In this document: positions 1 to 9,264 of the stretch, in pieces
Numbering within the stretch: the first letter of the stretch is position 1
How the letters are laid out: every line of letters starts with the position of its first letter
Assembly: GCA_016840035.1 (NCBI GenBank)
Contig: JAEOTC010000153.1
Coordinates: 1 to 42,680 of the forward strand
Direction: 5' to 3'
Source: Candidatus Hodarchaeota archaeon
GTDB taxonomy: Archaea > Asgardarchaeota > Heimdallarchaeia > Hodarchaeales > Hodarchaeaceae
DNA: 42,680 bases
Translations under genes and position numbers: made by a program
Notes under the pieces: generated by a model
Database searches by the model: none
What the model was told of the DNA's origin: nothing
The model's input: only the letters and a program-made list of their open reading frames with translations

Positions 1-1348
1 GCACGGTTGTTAATCCATTTTTCTTTCTTAATTGAATTATATTCAAAATAAACTCGAAATTCTCCTTATCCTGACCAATAAATGGTTCATCCATTACTAA
101 AATCGCTGGGGAATAAATATCGACTGATATAACCGTTAATCGTCTTTTTTCTCCAAATGATAATCCGTACGGGGGAAAAGCTCGATATTGTTGGAGAGAT
201 GCACTTCTGAGAAGTTGATCGATTTTCTGATCGATTATTTCTGAGGCCAGATGTAAATTCTTAGGTGCAAATGAAACTTCTTTTTCAACCGATTGTTCAA
301 AAATCTGATGATTTGGATTTTGATAGACTAATCCACAATTCCTAGCAAGTTCATATGTTGGTTTTTTTGTCGAATCTTCCCCAAAAACAGATAACCTTCC
401 TCTTTTCGTTTGTAAATTAAGGAGAGCATTAGCAAAAGTGGTCTTACCAGATCCATTTCTACCAATTATTCCATAAATCAACCCAGAATTTATACTGGAA
501 GTAATACCAAACAGTATTTGTTTATTGTTGATAAAAACCTCATAATCCCTTGTTTCTAGAATTTTTTCTTCGGAGATCACAGAAGTAATATTCTTGATGT
601 GTTTTAATGAACTCTCAGGTATACGGAACTTAGAATAATCAATCTCCTCCTTACTCCAATCTGAGGTAATAACTCCCTTCTCAAGAACGATAAGACGATT
701 TAATAGATCTTTATAAATCTCAGGTTGATGATCGATTACAATAATTGTCATTTGTTCCTGAGAATTTAATTGTTGAAGGAATTTCAACACTTGGATTTTA
801 TTCACTTGATCAAGATAAGAAGTCGGCTCATCTAGAATCAGTATAGATCCTCCCATTGTAAGGACTGAAGCAAGCGCTACTCGTTGTTTTTCTCCTCCCG
901 ACAGCTCATTTGTTCCTCTTCTTACCAGATCTTCTAGATTTGTTGCAGAGATCGAAAACTCTAATCGTTTTTTTATCTCTTCCTCATTAAGATTCAAGTT
1001 TTCTGGTCCAAACGCGATTTCTTCGAGAACACTTGATGTAACAATCTGATTCTCTGGGTCTTGTTGAACTAACCCGATAAACTGACTAATCTCCCCCAGT
1101 GTCAATGTTTGAGTCTTAATTCCTTGATATTCTACTTCTCCTTGAAACTCTCCCGCAATTAGGTGAGGGATAAATCCACTTAGAATATAGGCTAGAGTTG
1201 ACTTCCCACTCCCACTTCGACCTGTAATAACTATAAATTCTCCTTTTTCGATGTTTAAATCTAGATCAGAGATGACTTTATTTTGAGATTCAGCATACCG
1301 AAAGCTTACATCTCTCAATTCGAGAATAATCTGATCAGAGTCCACCAT
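1..1348 (-). CDS. ECF transporter ATPase with two ABC domains (EcfA1A2/YkoD-like), 3' end cut by window edge
   Basis: This gene encodes the ATP-hydrolysing subunit of an energy-coupling-factor importer, acting on the cytoplasmic face of the membrane. I translated it from ATG at 1348. The frame stays open to the window edge, giving about 449 codons. The first ABC domain has Walker A GRSGSGKST near residues 42–50, signature LSGGEKQR near 148 and Walker B ILDEPTSYLD near 171–180. The second has Walker A GRNGSGKTT near 296–304, signature LSFGEKRR and Walker B VMDEPFIGQD near 418–427. Two ABC halves in one chain is the YkoD or fused EcfA1–EcfA2 layout. It lies 78 nt downstream of the YkoE-like substrate component in the same operon. 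An EcfT transmembrane subunit is expected just beyond the left edge. Family is secure; substrate is inferred from YkoE similarity (thiamine or its hydroxymethylpyrimidine precursor). Confidence 0.9.
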   Translation of the reverse strand, partial: MVDSDQIILELRDVSFRYAESQNKVISDLDLNIEKGEFIVITGRSGSGKSTLAYILSGFIPHLIAGEFQGEVEYQGIKTQTLTLGEISQFIGLVQQDPENQIVTSSVLEEIAFGPENLNLNEEEIKKRLEFSISATNLEDLVRRGTNELSGGEKQRVALASVLTMGGSILILDEPTSYLDQVNKIQVLKFLQQLNSQEQMTIIVIDHQPEIYKDLLNRLIVLEKGVITSDWSKEEIDYSKFRIPESSLKHIKNITSVISEEKILETRDYEVFINNKQILFGITSSINSGLIYGIIGRNGSGKTTFANALLNLQTKRGRLSVFGEDSTKKPTYELARNCGLVYQNPNHQIFEQSVEKEVSFAPKNLHLASEIIDQKIDQLLRSASLQQYRAFPPYGLSFGEKRRLTVISVDIYSPAILVMDEPFIGQDKENFEFILNIIQLRKKNGLTTV

Positions 1349-1426
1349 TACTCGAAGTGTTTTAGATCAGAGTTTGGTCAAATTTTTTTTCCTAGATTGA
1401 TAAATCCCTAAACTAATATGAAATTA

Positions 1427-2563
1427 TTAAGATAATCTTTGCACACTTATCGTAGCAATATAGTAGATCCAATAATTTCCAGGATAATCTGCTGCTACTA
1501 TTCTCAAACCTCTATTACTTGAACTTATCATGATATATTCATTGTGATCAATCTCAGTTGAATTAAATGTTACAGAATAACCATCAGGAGCTCGAAGTGT
1601 AATTTTATACAGTTCAATCTTTGGTTGAGCCCTTTGGAGAATTTGATATACAGGTACACCTGTATAATTCTGTGGTGGTTCGACAGTAACATCCCCAACT
1701 AATTGTGCTTCTATAGTTACTTGAGGAAAGTCATCTATATAGAACGTGTACGGATTATACACTTCTCCGGTAATTTCAATTGAATATCGATTTTGAGTCA
1801 TCAATAGAACTACGATTGATACTTCAGCAAAGAGTAATATTGCAATAATCATCCCACGAATAACTTTGATATTCCTTCTATATCTGGGAGATAAACTTCT
1901 AGGTTTTCTCCATTTGAGAGCGGTTGATTGGTTAAATACATAATAAACAGATAACGGGAATACACCTCCAAGGATACACCCAGATATAAAACTCATGACA
2001 CCAATCAAGGCAATAAAAGATATCGGTATCTGTGAATTAAAAAAGAGTACTTGTTGTAAAACTACATTAGATAAGCCTGCAATACCAGCTGCGGCTGCAA
2101 TAATACTTTTTCTTTTTGTACTTAGAAAAACTATTAGTATTAGCTCAATAACAAACCCTTGAGTCGAGGAGATTAGAACTACTAATAGCCCATGAGCGTT
2201 CCCTGCGAAAAATTCAACAAAGCCCTTCAATACCCCAGAAGTAAATGTAACACCCACTTTTCTATCTGTGAGTAGATAAATAAAAACTAACCAAAATATG
2301 TGAAGCCCTGCAAGAAATTGACCTCCCCCAAACGGGATTCCGAATATACTGTTTAAGAGATTAGCTAAATATCCTATATACGTACTAAATATTCCTCCTA
2401 ACCCACTAAAGAGCGCAATAATGACCAAATCGCTTGTTTCAAAATATGGTTCTCTTTTACGTTCTCTCACTAAATCAGGTCGAATCCATGGAATATGTGC
2501 AGGTGTTTCCCTCTTTTGATCTGGTTTCTGAATCTGTTCCTTTGTTGATTCATCTGATGACAT
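1427..2563 (-). CDS. YkoE-like ECF substrate-binding membrane component with a C-terminal extracytoplasmic domain
   Basis: This is probably the S component that recognises the substrate of the ECF importer. After a charged 45-residue cytoplasmic start, about five hydrophobic segments fill residues 45–215, including FSGLGGIFSTYIGYLANLL and a block with K-G-x-x-E-F-F-A-G-N-A-H-G followed by T-Q-G-F-V-I-E. This G/E/QG pattern resembles YkoE of thiamine-type ECF systems. A further TM near 238–258 (IIAILLFAEVSIVVLLM) leads to a roughly 115-residue tail. The tail (ITGEVYNPYTFYIDD, then GVPVYQILQRA, then RAPDGYSVTF) resembles the small beta-rich domain of sulfite-oxidase-like molybdopterin proteins. 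Such a tail is not normal for YkoE. The ATG overlaps the TAA of the upstream phosphoesterase gene (TAATG), so the two are probably translationally coupled. YkoE assignment is moderate; the tail is an inference. Confidence 0.7.
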   Translation of the reverse strand: MSSDESTKEQIQKPDQKRETPAHIPWIRPDLVRERKREPYFETSDLVIIALFSGLGGIFSTYIGYLANLLNSIFGIPFGGGQFLAGLHIFWLVFIYLLTDRKVGVTFTSGVLKGFVEFFAGNAHGLLVVLISSTQGFVIELILIVFLSTKRKSIIAAAAGIAGLSNVVLQQVLFFNSQIPISFIALIGVMSFISGCILGGVFPLSVYYVFNQSTALKWRKPRSLSPRYRRNIKVIRGMIIAILLFAEVSIVVLLMTQNRYSIEITGEVYNPYTFYIDDFPQVTIEAQLVGDVTVEPPQNYTGVPVYQILQRAQPKIELYKITLRAPDGYSVTFNSTEIDHNEYIMISSSNRGLRIVAADYPGNYWIYYIATISVQRLS

Positions 2564-4179
2564 TATAGTCCCTCCCCAATTATTGTGATAGATTCAATAT
2601 ATTTGATCCATCGATATCCTGCTGAGGGATAAATATTCCAACCTTCGTTCGGAAGCGAAGTATTCTCACAATCCTCATTGCTAAATTCTCCATCAGGTGG
2701 TAAAAACACTATTCTATAGCCATCTACATATTCAGGGACGATCATATTATTGTAGGAAAATGCTAAAATCATATCTCCTTGGATATTGTACCAACTACTA
2801 TTAGGATAGACGGAATGATAGCTAAAATTTGACATCATTCCATCCCACGCTTTTACGGTTATCCATTGATCTGCAGTCATCCCTCCAACAGTCTCTAATA
2901 GATCATTAATGGTTACTCCGATGTAGGATCCGTTTCCTCTCCAATTGCCATATTGATTTTCAAAAGAACTATTACCATAAGCTAAGCTAAATTCACTCTG
3001 TAGATCTCCAAGAGATATAACCTGTGTTTCATTACCTTTGACAATTCTGATATCAGTTGGTATAGATTGTTTAGTCAGTGGAGTAGGAGTAACAGTCATT
3101 TCATGAGTTATCGTATTTATTGTGATACTCGCAAAATGATGAAATCCTCCATCCTCAGGATTTTCATATAAAAACGCTCCCCCTCCACCTGAGGTAATGA
3201 AGTGAATTCCATTGAGTATGGTATGATTATAATAATGTATATGCCCTGATATTACAGCTTTTACATTAGAATTATTTAAAAGATGAAGTACTCTCGTCAC
3301 TTGAGATGTATTAAGTAAAGCATGATCTTTCCCCTCCCTTGGATCAAAGATTGGTATATGAGTAAATATCACCTTTGGTTTGTCTGGAAACTGTAATAAG
3401 ACCTCTGAAAGATATGAGAAACTACTCTCGGAATAGAATCCAGAGGACGAATTGACAGAGATAAACACATACCCTTTATATTCAAAGAAGTATTCGGAGT
3501 GACCAAAATAATTCTCATACATTGATGTAGAATTAGCAATTTTAATATCATGATTCCCTGGTGTAGAAAAGACGGGGATAGGTGAACTTCTTGTTATATT
3601 ATGGAACTTTTGAAGACTGTCTGGACTACCTGAAGCAGTAATATCTCCGAGATGAAGAATAAAATCAGTAACTTCTTCTCGCTCAAAAGACCCCCGATCT
3701 CTAATAATACTAAGCATTTCTTTATATAACCACTCAAAACCTTGGGTATCACCCATAGCGTAAAAATTTATTTCGGATGGATTGTTTGGATCACTAGTAA
3801 TTTTAATTGTCCTGTTACCAGAACTTCCTCCTATTATCTCTAGCTCAAAAGTTAGTGTATCTTTTATTGTTATTTTTTCATCCTCTAATAATCCTGAAAC
3901 TGATATATCGGAGGTTGGAAAGTTTAAAACTTGTATAGTAAAGCGTGTACCTTTTATTTTGGAATCATAATGTTGATCGATTCTAAGTTCAAATCCCTGT
4001 CCCCATATGATTCCTGAATGATTTTCAGGAGTAACCTCAATTAGTGAACCACCTGATACTTTAAAAGGAAAAACTAAATCAGACTTAGGGGAATGTTGTA
4101 ATGATACTAAAATAATTAGACCCGAAACTAGCAATATACCCGAAATAATGGAGAATAATGAAACAGTCCTGAGGTTCAT
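2563..4179 (-). CDS. Membrane-anchored extracytoplasmic calcineurin-like metallophosphoesterase
   Basis: An N-terminal hydrophobic stretch (residues 8–28, ISGILLVSGLIILVSL) acts as signal or anchor, placing the enzyme outside the cell. A beta-rich region follows. The metallophosphoesterase core covers about residues 135–365, with GDTQG near 142, LHLGDI near 175, GNHD near 208, FTHIPIF near 273 and SGHIHYY near 312. These residues bind the two catalytic metals; the first motif has Gln where many relatives have His (DxH). Residues about 375–538 form a separate domain with GVTINDLLETVGG and VKAWDGM, resembling the tail of the next gene's product and sulfite-oxidase-like domains. The gene is first in the ECF operon and overlaps the next start by one base. 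It may dephosphorylate a phosphorylated vitamin before uptake, but this is inferred from context only. Confidence 0.85.
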   Translation of the reverse strand: MNLRTVSLFSIISGILLVSGLIILVSLQHSPKSDLVFPFKVSGGSLIEVTPENHSGIIWGQGFELRIDQHYDSKIKGTRFTIQVLNFPTSDISVSGLLEDEKITIKDTLTFELEIIGGSSGNRTIKITSDPNNPSEINFYAMGDTQGFEWLYKEMLSIIRDRGSFEREEVTDFILHLGDITASGSPDSLQKFHNITRSSPIPVFSTPGNHDIKIANSTSMYENYFGHSEYFFEYKGYVFISVNSSSGFYSESSFSYLSEVLLQFPDKPKVIFTHIPIFDPREGKDHALLNTSQVTRVLHLLNNSNVKAVISGHIHYYNHTILNGIHFITSGGGGAFLYENPEDGGFHHFASITINTITHEMTVTPTPLTKQSIPTDIRIVKGNETQVISLGDLQSEFSLAYGNSSFENQYGNWRGNGSYIGVTINDLLETVGGMTADQWITVKAWDGMMSNFSYHSVYPNSSWYNIQGDMILAFSYNNMIVPEYVDGYRIVFLPPDGEFSNEDCENTSLPNEGWNIYPSAGYRWIKYIESITIIGEGL

Positions 4180-4271
4180 TGCTGTTCCTCGATCACTTTC
4201 TTGAAATTAAAAGAAATTTAATGAGCTAAAGGATGTTATTGCTCTAAGCGATAATTACAAATCTGTACTAT

Positions 4272-5066
4272 TTATCTCTGATTCTCTTCAAAAGTGAATG
4301 GATCTCGAATATATTTCATAATTTTTTGTGATACTTCCATGCACCCACGGATAAAATCAGATCGACGCATTTTCTGAGACCCCATTCGGGTTTTTTTTGC
4401 TTCATAGATAATATCTACACTAGTTGCTCCTAAGTCGTCACCGAGCAGTTTATCAAATTCCTCTGGAACCTCTGATCGGACTAAATCTAAACGTCCTTTG
4501 AAAGCTAATGTAGAATGAGCGATATCAAGCATAAGATCGGCAAATTCATAAGTTAGCGGTTGTTCTCCGATTACCACCCGTTGTAAATACCCACTTTTAA
4601 GAGATTCATAAGCTTGATTTATGGCAATCTTTGTACATCGATTCAATTGCTTTTCTGAATATGTGAAATTTTCTAGTACATTATTACCCAGAATAACTTC
4701 TCCGTAACGGGCTGTTGATTCTGCATGAATAGGAGAAAAGGCCATTCCTAACTTTGCTGGTAAATCATGGTACTCTAGTAGTCTAAGATCCAAGATTGGT
4801 GCATACACTGGATGAACGAAAAAGACAGATAGCGTTTCAGCAATTTTGGCGAATCGTCTTGAAGGTTTTTTTGGATTAATATCGTCTACATCAATAATTA
4901 AAACTAAATCCAAGTCAGAAGTTCCTGGTATAATCCATCCAGGGCCTCTATCTTGCTCTTTATGGTATGATCCATATAAGATCAAACTTCGGACATAACC
5001 TAACAGCTCTGATTCGACAGCGCTAGTAAATTCAGATAGAAGATTGGAGTACTCAGAGTCAGACAT
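4272..5066 (-). CDS. Nucleotidyltransferase-fold protein (Pol-beta superfamily)
   Basis: This protein of about 264 residues begins with a nucleotidyltransferase core: a short helix, then LILYGSYHKEQ, then SDLDLVLIIDVDD. The G-S pair and the D-x-D pattern (near residues 34–55) are the nucleotide and metal-binding signature of the family. The rest is mostly helical, with a conserved-looking block ending YIRDPFTFEENQR, and could bind the acceptor molecule. Substrate is not readable: relatives include aminoglycoside adenylyltransferases, toxin–antitoxin MNT proteins and protein AMPylators. No HEPN toxin partner is visible next to it. I chose ATG 5066 over an in-frame GTG at 5078, because GGGAT lies a few bases upstream of the ATG. 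The family call is good; the role is unknown. Confidence 0.75.
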   Translation of the reverse strand: MSDSEYSNLLSEFTSAVESELLGYVRSLILYGSYHKEQDRGPGWIIPGTSDLDLVLIIDVDDINPKKPSRRFAKIAETLSVFFVHPVYAPILDLRLLEYHDLPAKLGMAFSPIHAESTARYGEVILGNNVLENFTYSEKQLNRCTKIAINQAYESLKSGYLQRVVIGEQPLTYEFADLMLDIAHSTLAFKGRLDLVRSEVPEEFDKLLGDDLGATSVDIIYEAKKTRMGSQKMRRSDFIRGCMEVSQKIMKYIRDPFTFEENQR

Positions 5067-5167
5067 CTTAGATCCCACGATTGGTTTAGTTAATACCTGT
5101 TTGTTTTACTTTCTCAAAAAATCTTAAAGTCTTTTGGATAGACTCTCCCAACATATTGAGTCGAAAT

Positions 5168-5689
5168 TTAACCAAACATTGAATCTTTTCCATCCCTTTT
5201 TACTAGGCGGTTAAATTCTCTGTCTAAGCGTTTCTGCTCTTCTGTTAAGAGAGGAAGGGGCTTTGTTGGACGGTGAAATGAGCTACCAAGTTTAAGATAA
5301 TCTATACCCTGATTCTTTTGTCCTAAAAGAGCATCAAACAAAATTTTATCCATATTTTCTCCCTCATTCATTGCCTTTTGTAGTAATTTGAAGTTTAAGT
5401 CTAGAATACCTAAATCTCCTGCCTGTTTTCTTTTATCTATGAGATTTAAAAAGTCTTCATCAATAGATCGCGATATTCTTGTCCCCAATCCTTGCATCTG
5501 GTATGGATTCTTCTCATATGCACGGACTTGGAAGATAGGTCCAGATATTGGATGAAATAATAATAAATCCGAACCAGTATTATCTCGTGTAGGCGCGTAA
5601 ATACTTTTCCACTCCCCAGGACTCTTCTTACCTTCCTTCATAATTTCTCGCAATATTGTTTGAAGATCTTTCAACAGTTTGAGACTCAC
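5168..5689 (-). CDS. Hypothetical protein, 173 residues
   Basis: I do not recognise this protein. It is soluble, with no hydrophobic segment long enough for a membrane helix. An N-terminal helix (LLKDLQTILREIMKEGKK) is followed by a region that looks beta-rich (DLLLFHPISGPIFQVRAYE), then charged helices and a C-terminus rich in Lys and Arg (EEQKRLDREFNRLVKRDG). It lies 102 bases upstream of the nucleotidyltransferase gene on the same strand and could be cotranscribed with it. Its codon use and AT content look like its neighbours, and its length and open frame support a real gene. Confidence 0.55.
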   Translation of the reverse strand: MSLKLLKDLQTILREIMKEGKKSPGEWKSIYAPTRDNTGSDLLLFHPISGPIFQVRAYEKNPYQMQGLGTRISRSIDEDFLNLIDKRKQAGDLGILDLNFKLLQKAMNEGENMDKILFDALLGQKNQGIDYLKLGSSFHRPTKPLPLLTEEQKRLDREFNRLVKRDGKDSMFG

Positions 5690-5775
5690 ATATAATGCTG
5701 GTTAATACATATCAAATTTGATTACTTATGATTTATTGTTCTCACGAAGAGATGTTTTCAAATTTCCTGTGAATT

Positions 5776-6573
5776 CTACAAAAATGCAATTAATGTAAGA
5801 AAAATAAGTATTACACCTAGAATTATTCCAAAAGTCACCACATGCGAGTCACTTCCATTTTCCTTGCATGTTTCATGTGCAGAGGGTAATAATTCATCGA
5901 AAGAAATAAATAACATAATTCCAGATACGAATGCTAAAGCCATTTGGATAAATTCATCTGTAGTAAATCCAAAAGATAAAAGAACAATAGCAGCGATAAT
6001 TGCACCAAGTGGTTCTGCTAATCCTGATAGAAAGGATGTTTTAAACGCCTTTCGCTTATCATTTGTTGAAACATAGATAGGTACGGCTACAGAAAGTCCT
6101 TCGGGAATGTTATGCATCGTGATCGCTATAGCTAACAGTATTCCCAATTCAGTTGAATGAAATGCCCCAGAAAGAGTGATAAAGCCTTCTGGTAAGTTGT
6201 GAATTGCTATACCGATAGCTACCAATCGTCCTGTCCGTCCTAATCTCACCTTCGTCCCATTTGAAATTTTATCATCGTCTGCACAGGAATGCTCATGCAT
6301 ATAGTCGTGAGGTACAAAAATATCTAAGAATGATACAGTAATTAACCCAAGGATGAAAGCAAAACCCGCTTTTAATAAACCAATCTCTAGAAGGGCGGAT
6401 GGTAATAATTCCAACATGGAAACTCCAATCATCACTCCCGCGGAAAATCCCAAGGACATACTTATAAATTTGCTATCCTGTTTAATGAAAAAGATTCCTA
6501 GCGCACCTATTGTGGTCGAAAGGCCTGCTAGAGTTGCCAAGGATAATCCATATATCACAGGAGTTAAATCCAT
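5776..6573 (-). CDS. ZIP-family divalent metal transporter (ZupT-like)
   Basis: A membrane protein of 265 residues with about eight hydrophobic segments, the usual size of bacterial and archaeal ZIP transporters. The two signature metal-site helices are present: HNLPEGFITLSG near residues 124–135 and HNIPEGLSVAVP near 154–165. A later SGLAEPLGAI block is also typical of the ZupT branch. A His- and Cys-containing loop (HDYMHEHSCADDD) between helices 3 and 4 is the variable cytoplasmic metal-binding loop of this family. It should import zinc, and perhaps iron or manganese, across the cytoplasmic membrane; the exact metal cannot be read. Start ATG 6573 has an AGGAT about 6 bases upstream. A TATA-like element lies about 80 bases further upstream. 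Confidence 0.9.
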   Translation of the reverse strand: MDLTPVIYGLSLATLAGLSTTIGALGIFFIKQDSKFISMSLGFSAGVMIGVSMLELLPSALLEIGLLKAGFAFILGLITVSFLDIFVPHDYMHEHSCADDDKISNGTKVRLGRTGRLVAIGIAIHNLPEGFITLSGAFHSTELGILLAIAITMHNIPEGLSVAVPIYVSTNDKRKAFKTSFLSGLAEPLGAIIAAIVLLSFGFTTDEFIQMALAFVSGIMLFISFDELLPSAHETCKENGSDSHVVTFGIILGVILIFLTLIAFL

Positions 6574-6646
6574 AAGTAATCCTTCATTACAACCCTCTCC
6601 TTCTTAAGATAAAAAGTTTGTCTGTGTGAACATTCTAAGTAAATTT

Positions 6647-6657
6647 CCTTTATATGC
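6647..6657 (-). promoter_or_regulatory. TATA-like element upstream of the ZIP transporter
   Basis: On the minus strand this reads GCATATAAAGG, close to the archaeal box A consensus, 74–84 bases before the ATG at 6573. Seen by eye only; the transcription start is unknown. Confidence 0.4.
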
Positions 6658-6720
6658 GTATAATTTTTTTAAAAAAATCATGAGAAGTTGAACTTAACTG
6701 AATCATGAATAAAAAGGAAA

Positions 6721-7365
6721 TTATCCGTAGAATTTAATGAGAGTAAAATCTTCTGAATACGAAGATAGAATTTGATCAGTACTAGTTTCAAACTGAGGAA
6801 GTAGTAGAGGATTATAACCTAATGGGGAAACAGAGAATTCTTCACTATCTGTTACTCCTTCAATCCGAGTAAGTACTGATTTCAGAACATTAGCGAAGTA
6901 TTCTTTCTCGGGTACAGTTATCTCTAATGATTCGCTCTTTCCATCCGCTGTAATATACCAGAATTTTGCTGTTACTGTTTTCTCTTTTTCAACTTCCTTT
7001 TGAGGAAGAGATTGAATTAACGAGCGAAGTGAACTTAGTGAAAATACGTCATCTCGTTCTCGGCTGACGGAATCTGGGGGAGGAGTTCCAATTGTCGTGG
7101 AAGCTTCGATTTCCACAGGAACAGGTGAGAAATTTTCATCAAGAAACATTGTACATTTCCTTAGAAGGGTAGTAATGGTTTGAGACATTTCCTCTAACGA
7201 TTGTAACATTCCAGCTATTTGTGGACGGTCTTCAGCCATAAGTGAACTTATCTTCGCATACCACAAAGTTTTAGCACTTTCGCTAATGCGTAGTTCATTA
7301 ATCATCTCGCTATAGTTCTTTTGAAGCTCCAAAGACTTTAATTTTTCTTCGAGACTCATATTCAT
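6721..7365 (-). CDS. Hypothetical protein: coiled-coil N-terminus and possible ubiquitin-like beta-grasp C-terminus
   Basis: Not assigned to a known family. Residues 1–75 are helical and charged, starting SLEEKLKSLELQKNYSEMI, and probably coil. A low-complexity linker rich in Pro, Ser and Thr (VEIEASTTIGTPPPDSVS) follows. The last 85 residues read like a compact alpha/beta domain: strand TVTAKFWYIT, strand ESLEITVP, helix EYFANVLKSVLTRI, further short strands, and a final strand DFTLIKFYG. That order matches a beta-grasp or ubiquitin-like fold, but this is judged by eye only. There is no C-terminal diglycine. The gene is divergent from the histidine kinase at 7513. Confidence 0.6.
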   Translation of the reverse strand: MNMSLEEKLKSLELQKNYSEMINELRISESAKTLWYAKISSLMAEDRPQIAGMLQSLEEMSQTITTLLRKCTMFLDENFSPVPVEIEASTTIGTPPPDSVSRERDDVFSLSSLRSLIQSLPQKEVEKEKTVTAKFWYITADGKSESLEITVPEKEYFANVLKSVLTRIEGVTDSEEFSVSPLGYNPLLLPQFETSTDQILSSYSEDFTLIKFYG

Positions 7366-7512
7366 CTAATTCCTATTCAGAATAAATTCTCAATTACGCG
7401 AAATTAGTTTATATTAATCGAAGTATGTTTTAAAAACTATGGTTTTGGAGAAGATAGTACTAGCTTGATTTCGTCTCTTGTTTAGAATCTGTGCACGAGG
7501 AATGTAAAAGAC

Positions 7513-9264
7513 GTGAATTCCGTAGATCCACCATTTGATCGTGAATTTCTGGACAAAATACCTTCAGGTATTATTATCTTAAAAGATAGACGGATCTACT
7601 ATGCGAATACCAAAGCTCGGCTAGATCTTAATATTCCCACAGATCATCGTGCTCTTTCTGTTGAACAGTTCGTTGAATTCCTTGCACCTTCTGAAAGAGA
7701 AAAATTCGCACGGATCATATCTGAAAGTAATACCCCATTACCAATGGAATCTGAATGGCAAGCGATCCTACCAGATGGTACCTCGACTTGGGTTCAAGTC
7801 AGAGTATCTCCTATTGATGATAGACATGATCTGGTATTAATTAGACATATTGGTAAGTTAAAGCAAATTAGGGCTGACCTTGATGCAACCCAAAAACAAT
7901 ATCATGATTTATTCAGTAAATCTCCAAATTTCCTATTTATATTTAAAAATGGATGTATTGATTATTATAACAGAGCTTTTGTGGAGAAATTAGGATATTC
8001 AGAGGAGGAAATAGAGGAGAAAAAATGCCTTCCAACTTTTTTTGTATCACCTGAGCATAGGGCAAGAATCGCGTCTTATCTCTTAGAGACTAAGCGTGAC
8101 TTAATTACTGGGAAAATAAATGGTAAAGATAGTATCGAATCTCAATTATTCTTTCCTGATGAAACTACAGAACTTGAATTACTCTGTAAAGATGGTCAAC
8201 GTATCCCTGTAATGGCAAATGTAAGAAAATTATATTTAGAAAAAACAGCGATTGTACAAGGAATTATGGTAGATTTAACACCCGTTAAACAGTTAACAGA
8301 CTTAAAATTTGACTTTCTTACTCTTTCCCAACACACTCTCAGGACGCCGATAAGTAACCTTCGTGGACATCTAGATTTTTATCATTCCCGATTGAAAGAT
8401 GGAATAAATTCAGAAGAAAAAGATATTCTGGAGGAAAATATGTTAACGGCGTTTGGGAGAAATCTCTCTCAACTCGAAACTATAGTAAATGACTTAAGTG
8501 ATATTGCAGCTATTAGAATGGGCAAATTTAAATGTAATCTCGTTTTAGAGGATTTTGTGCCGATATTGCAGCAAGCAATTGATGGTCTTGAATTTATTCT
8601 GAAAAGATATCGAGTTCATATAGTAATGGAGTATCCTACTACCCCATTTATCCTGAATGTTGACAGACTTCGAATGATGGAAGCATTAAGAAACATCTTT
8701 GAGAATGCAATACGATTTACTGGTCATGGTACGGTGGAAATAACTTTATCTAGCGAAGAAGATAATAAAATTGCACGATTAATCTGTAAAGATTCAGGAG
8801 TTGGTATTAGCAGTGAGGATTTACATACTGTTGGGGAACCATTCATGACATTTCATTCATCAGCGAGTCAGCTTGGACTGGGAGTATTTCTAGCAAAACA
8901 AGTAATCTCTGATCATGGAGGTACTTTCAAATTTGAATCTGAAGGTTTTAACCGAGGAAGCACAGTAACAATTGAGTTACCATTAATTATTCCACCAGAT
9001 CAAGAAATTAAAATGATACAGAGTGAGACCAAAGTAAGTGAATTGATTAAACGAGCTAGTACTTCTCAAAACTATATAAAACGAATGGATGCTGTTCAAC
9101 AGCTAGGAAAGCTCGGATTGGAATCTGATGAAGCAAGAATAGAGATTCTCACAGGTTTAGAGCAAATAATCTTGCATGATCCAGACCGTACAATACGAAA
9201 CTTAGCAAGTACCCTTTATTCTAAGATTAAGTCTTCTTCAGAGGAAAAGGTTGTAAATTTCTAG
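7513..9264 (+). CDS. PAS–PAS sensor histidine kinase with C-terminal helical (HEAT-like) extension
   Basis: A soluble kinase of 583 residues without membrane helices, so it senses an intracellular signal. Two PAS domains lie at about 10–115 and 127–260. The phosphoacceptor helix contains His274 in QHTLRTP. The ATP-binding domain follows, with N-box FENAIRF near 396–402, G1 box DSGVGI near 427 and G2 box GLGVFLA near 455. Residues about 505–575 form an added helical region (YIKRMDAVQQLGKLG, then DPDRTIRNLASTLYSKI) that looks like one or two HEAT-type repeats, perhaps a partner-binding tail. The start is GTG at 7513, with GAGGA about 12 bases upstream. No response regulator is adjacent; the nearest is at 20977. 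The stop is TAG and is followed in the same frame by the methyltransferase reading frame. Confidence 0.9.
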   Translation: MNSVDPPFDREFLDKIPSGIIILKDRRIYYANTKARLDLNIPTDHRALSVEQFVEFLAPSEREKFARIISESNTPLPMESEWQAILPDGTSTWVQVRVSPIDDRHDLVLIRHIGKLKQIRADLDATQKQYHDLFSKSPNFLFIFKNGCIDYYNRAFVEKLGYSEEEIEEKKCLPTFFVSPEHRARIASYLLETKRDLITGKINGKDSIESQLFFPDETTELELLCKDGQRIPVMANVRKLYLEKTAIVQGIMVDLTPVKQLTDLKFDFLTLSQHTLRTPISNLRGHLDFYHSRLKDGINSEEKDILEENMLTAFGRNLSQLETIVNDLSDIAAIRMGKFKCNLVLEDFVPILQQAIDGLEFILKRYRVHIVMEYPTTPFILNVDRLRMMEALRNIFENAIRFTGHGTVEITLSSEEDNKIARLICKDSGVGISSEDLHTVGEPFMTFHSSASQLGLGVFLAKQVISDHGGTFKFESEGFNRGSTVTIELPLIIPPDQEIKMIQSETKVSELIKRASTSQNYIKRMDAVQQLGKLGLESDEARIEILTGLEQIILHDPDRTIRNLASTLYSKIKSSSEEKVVNF

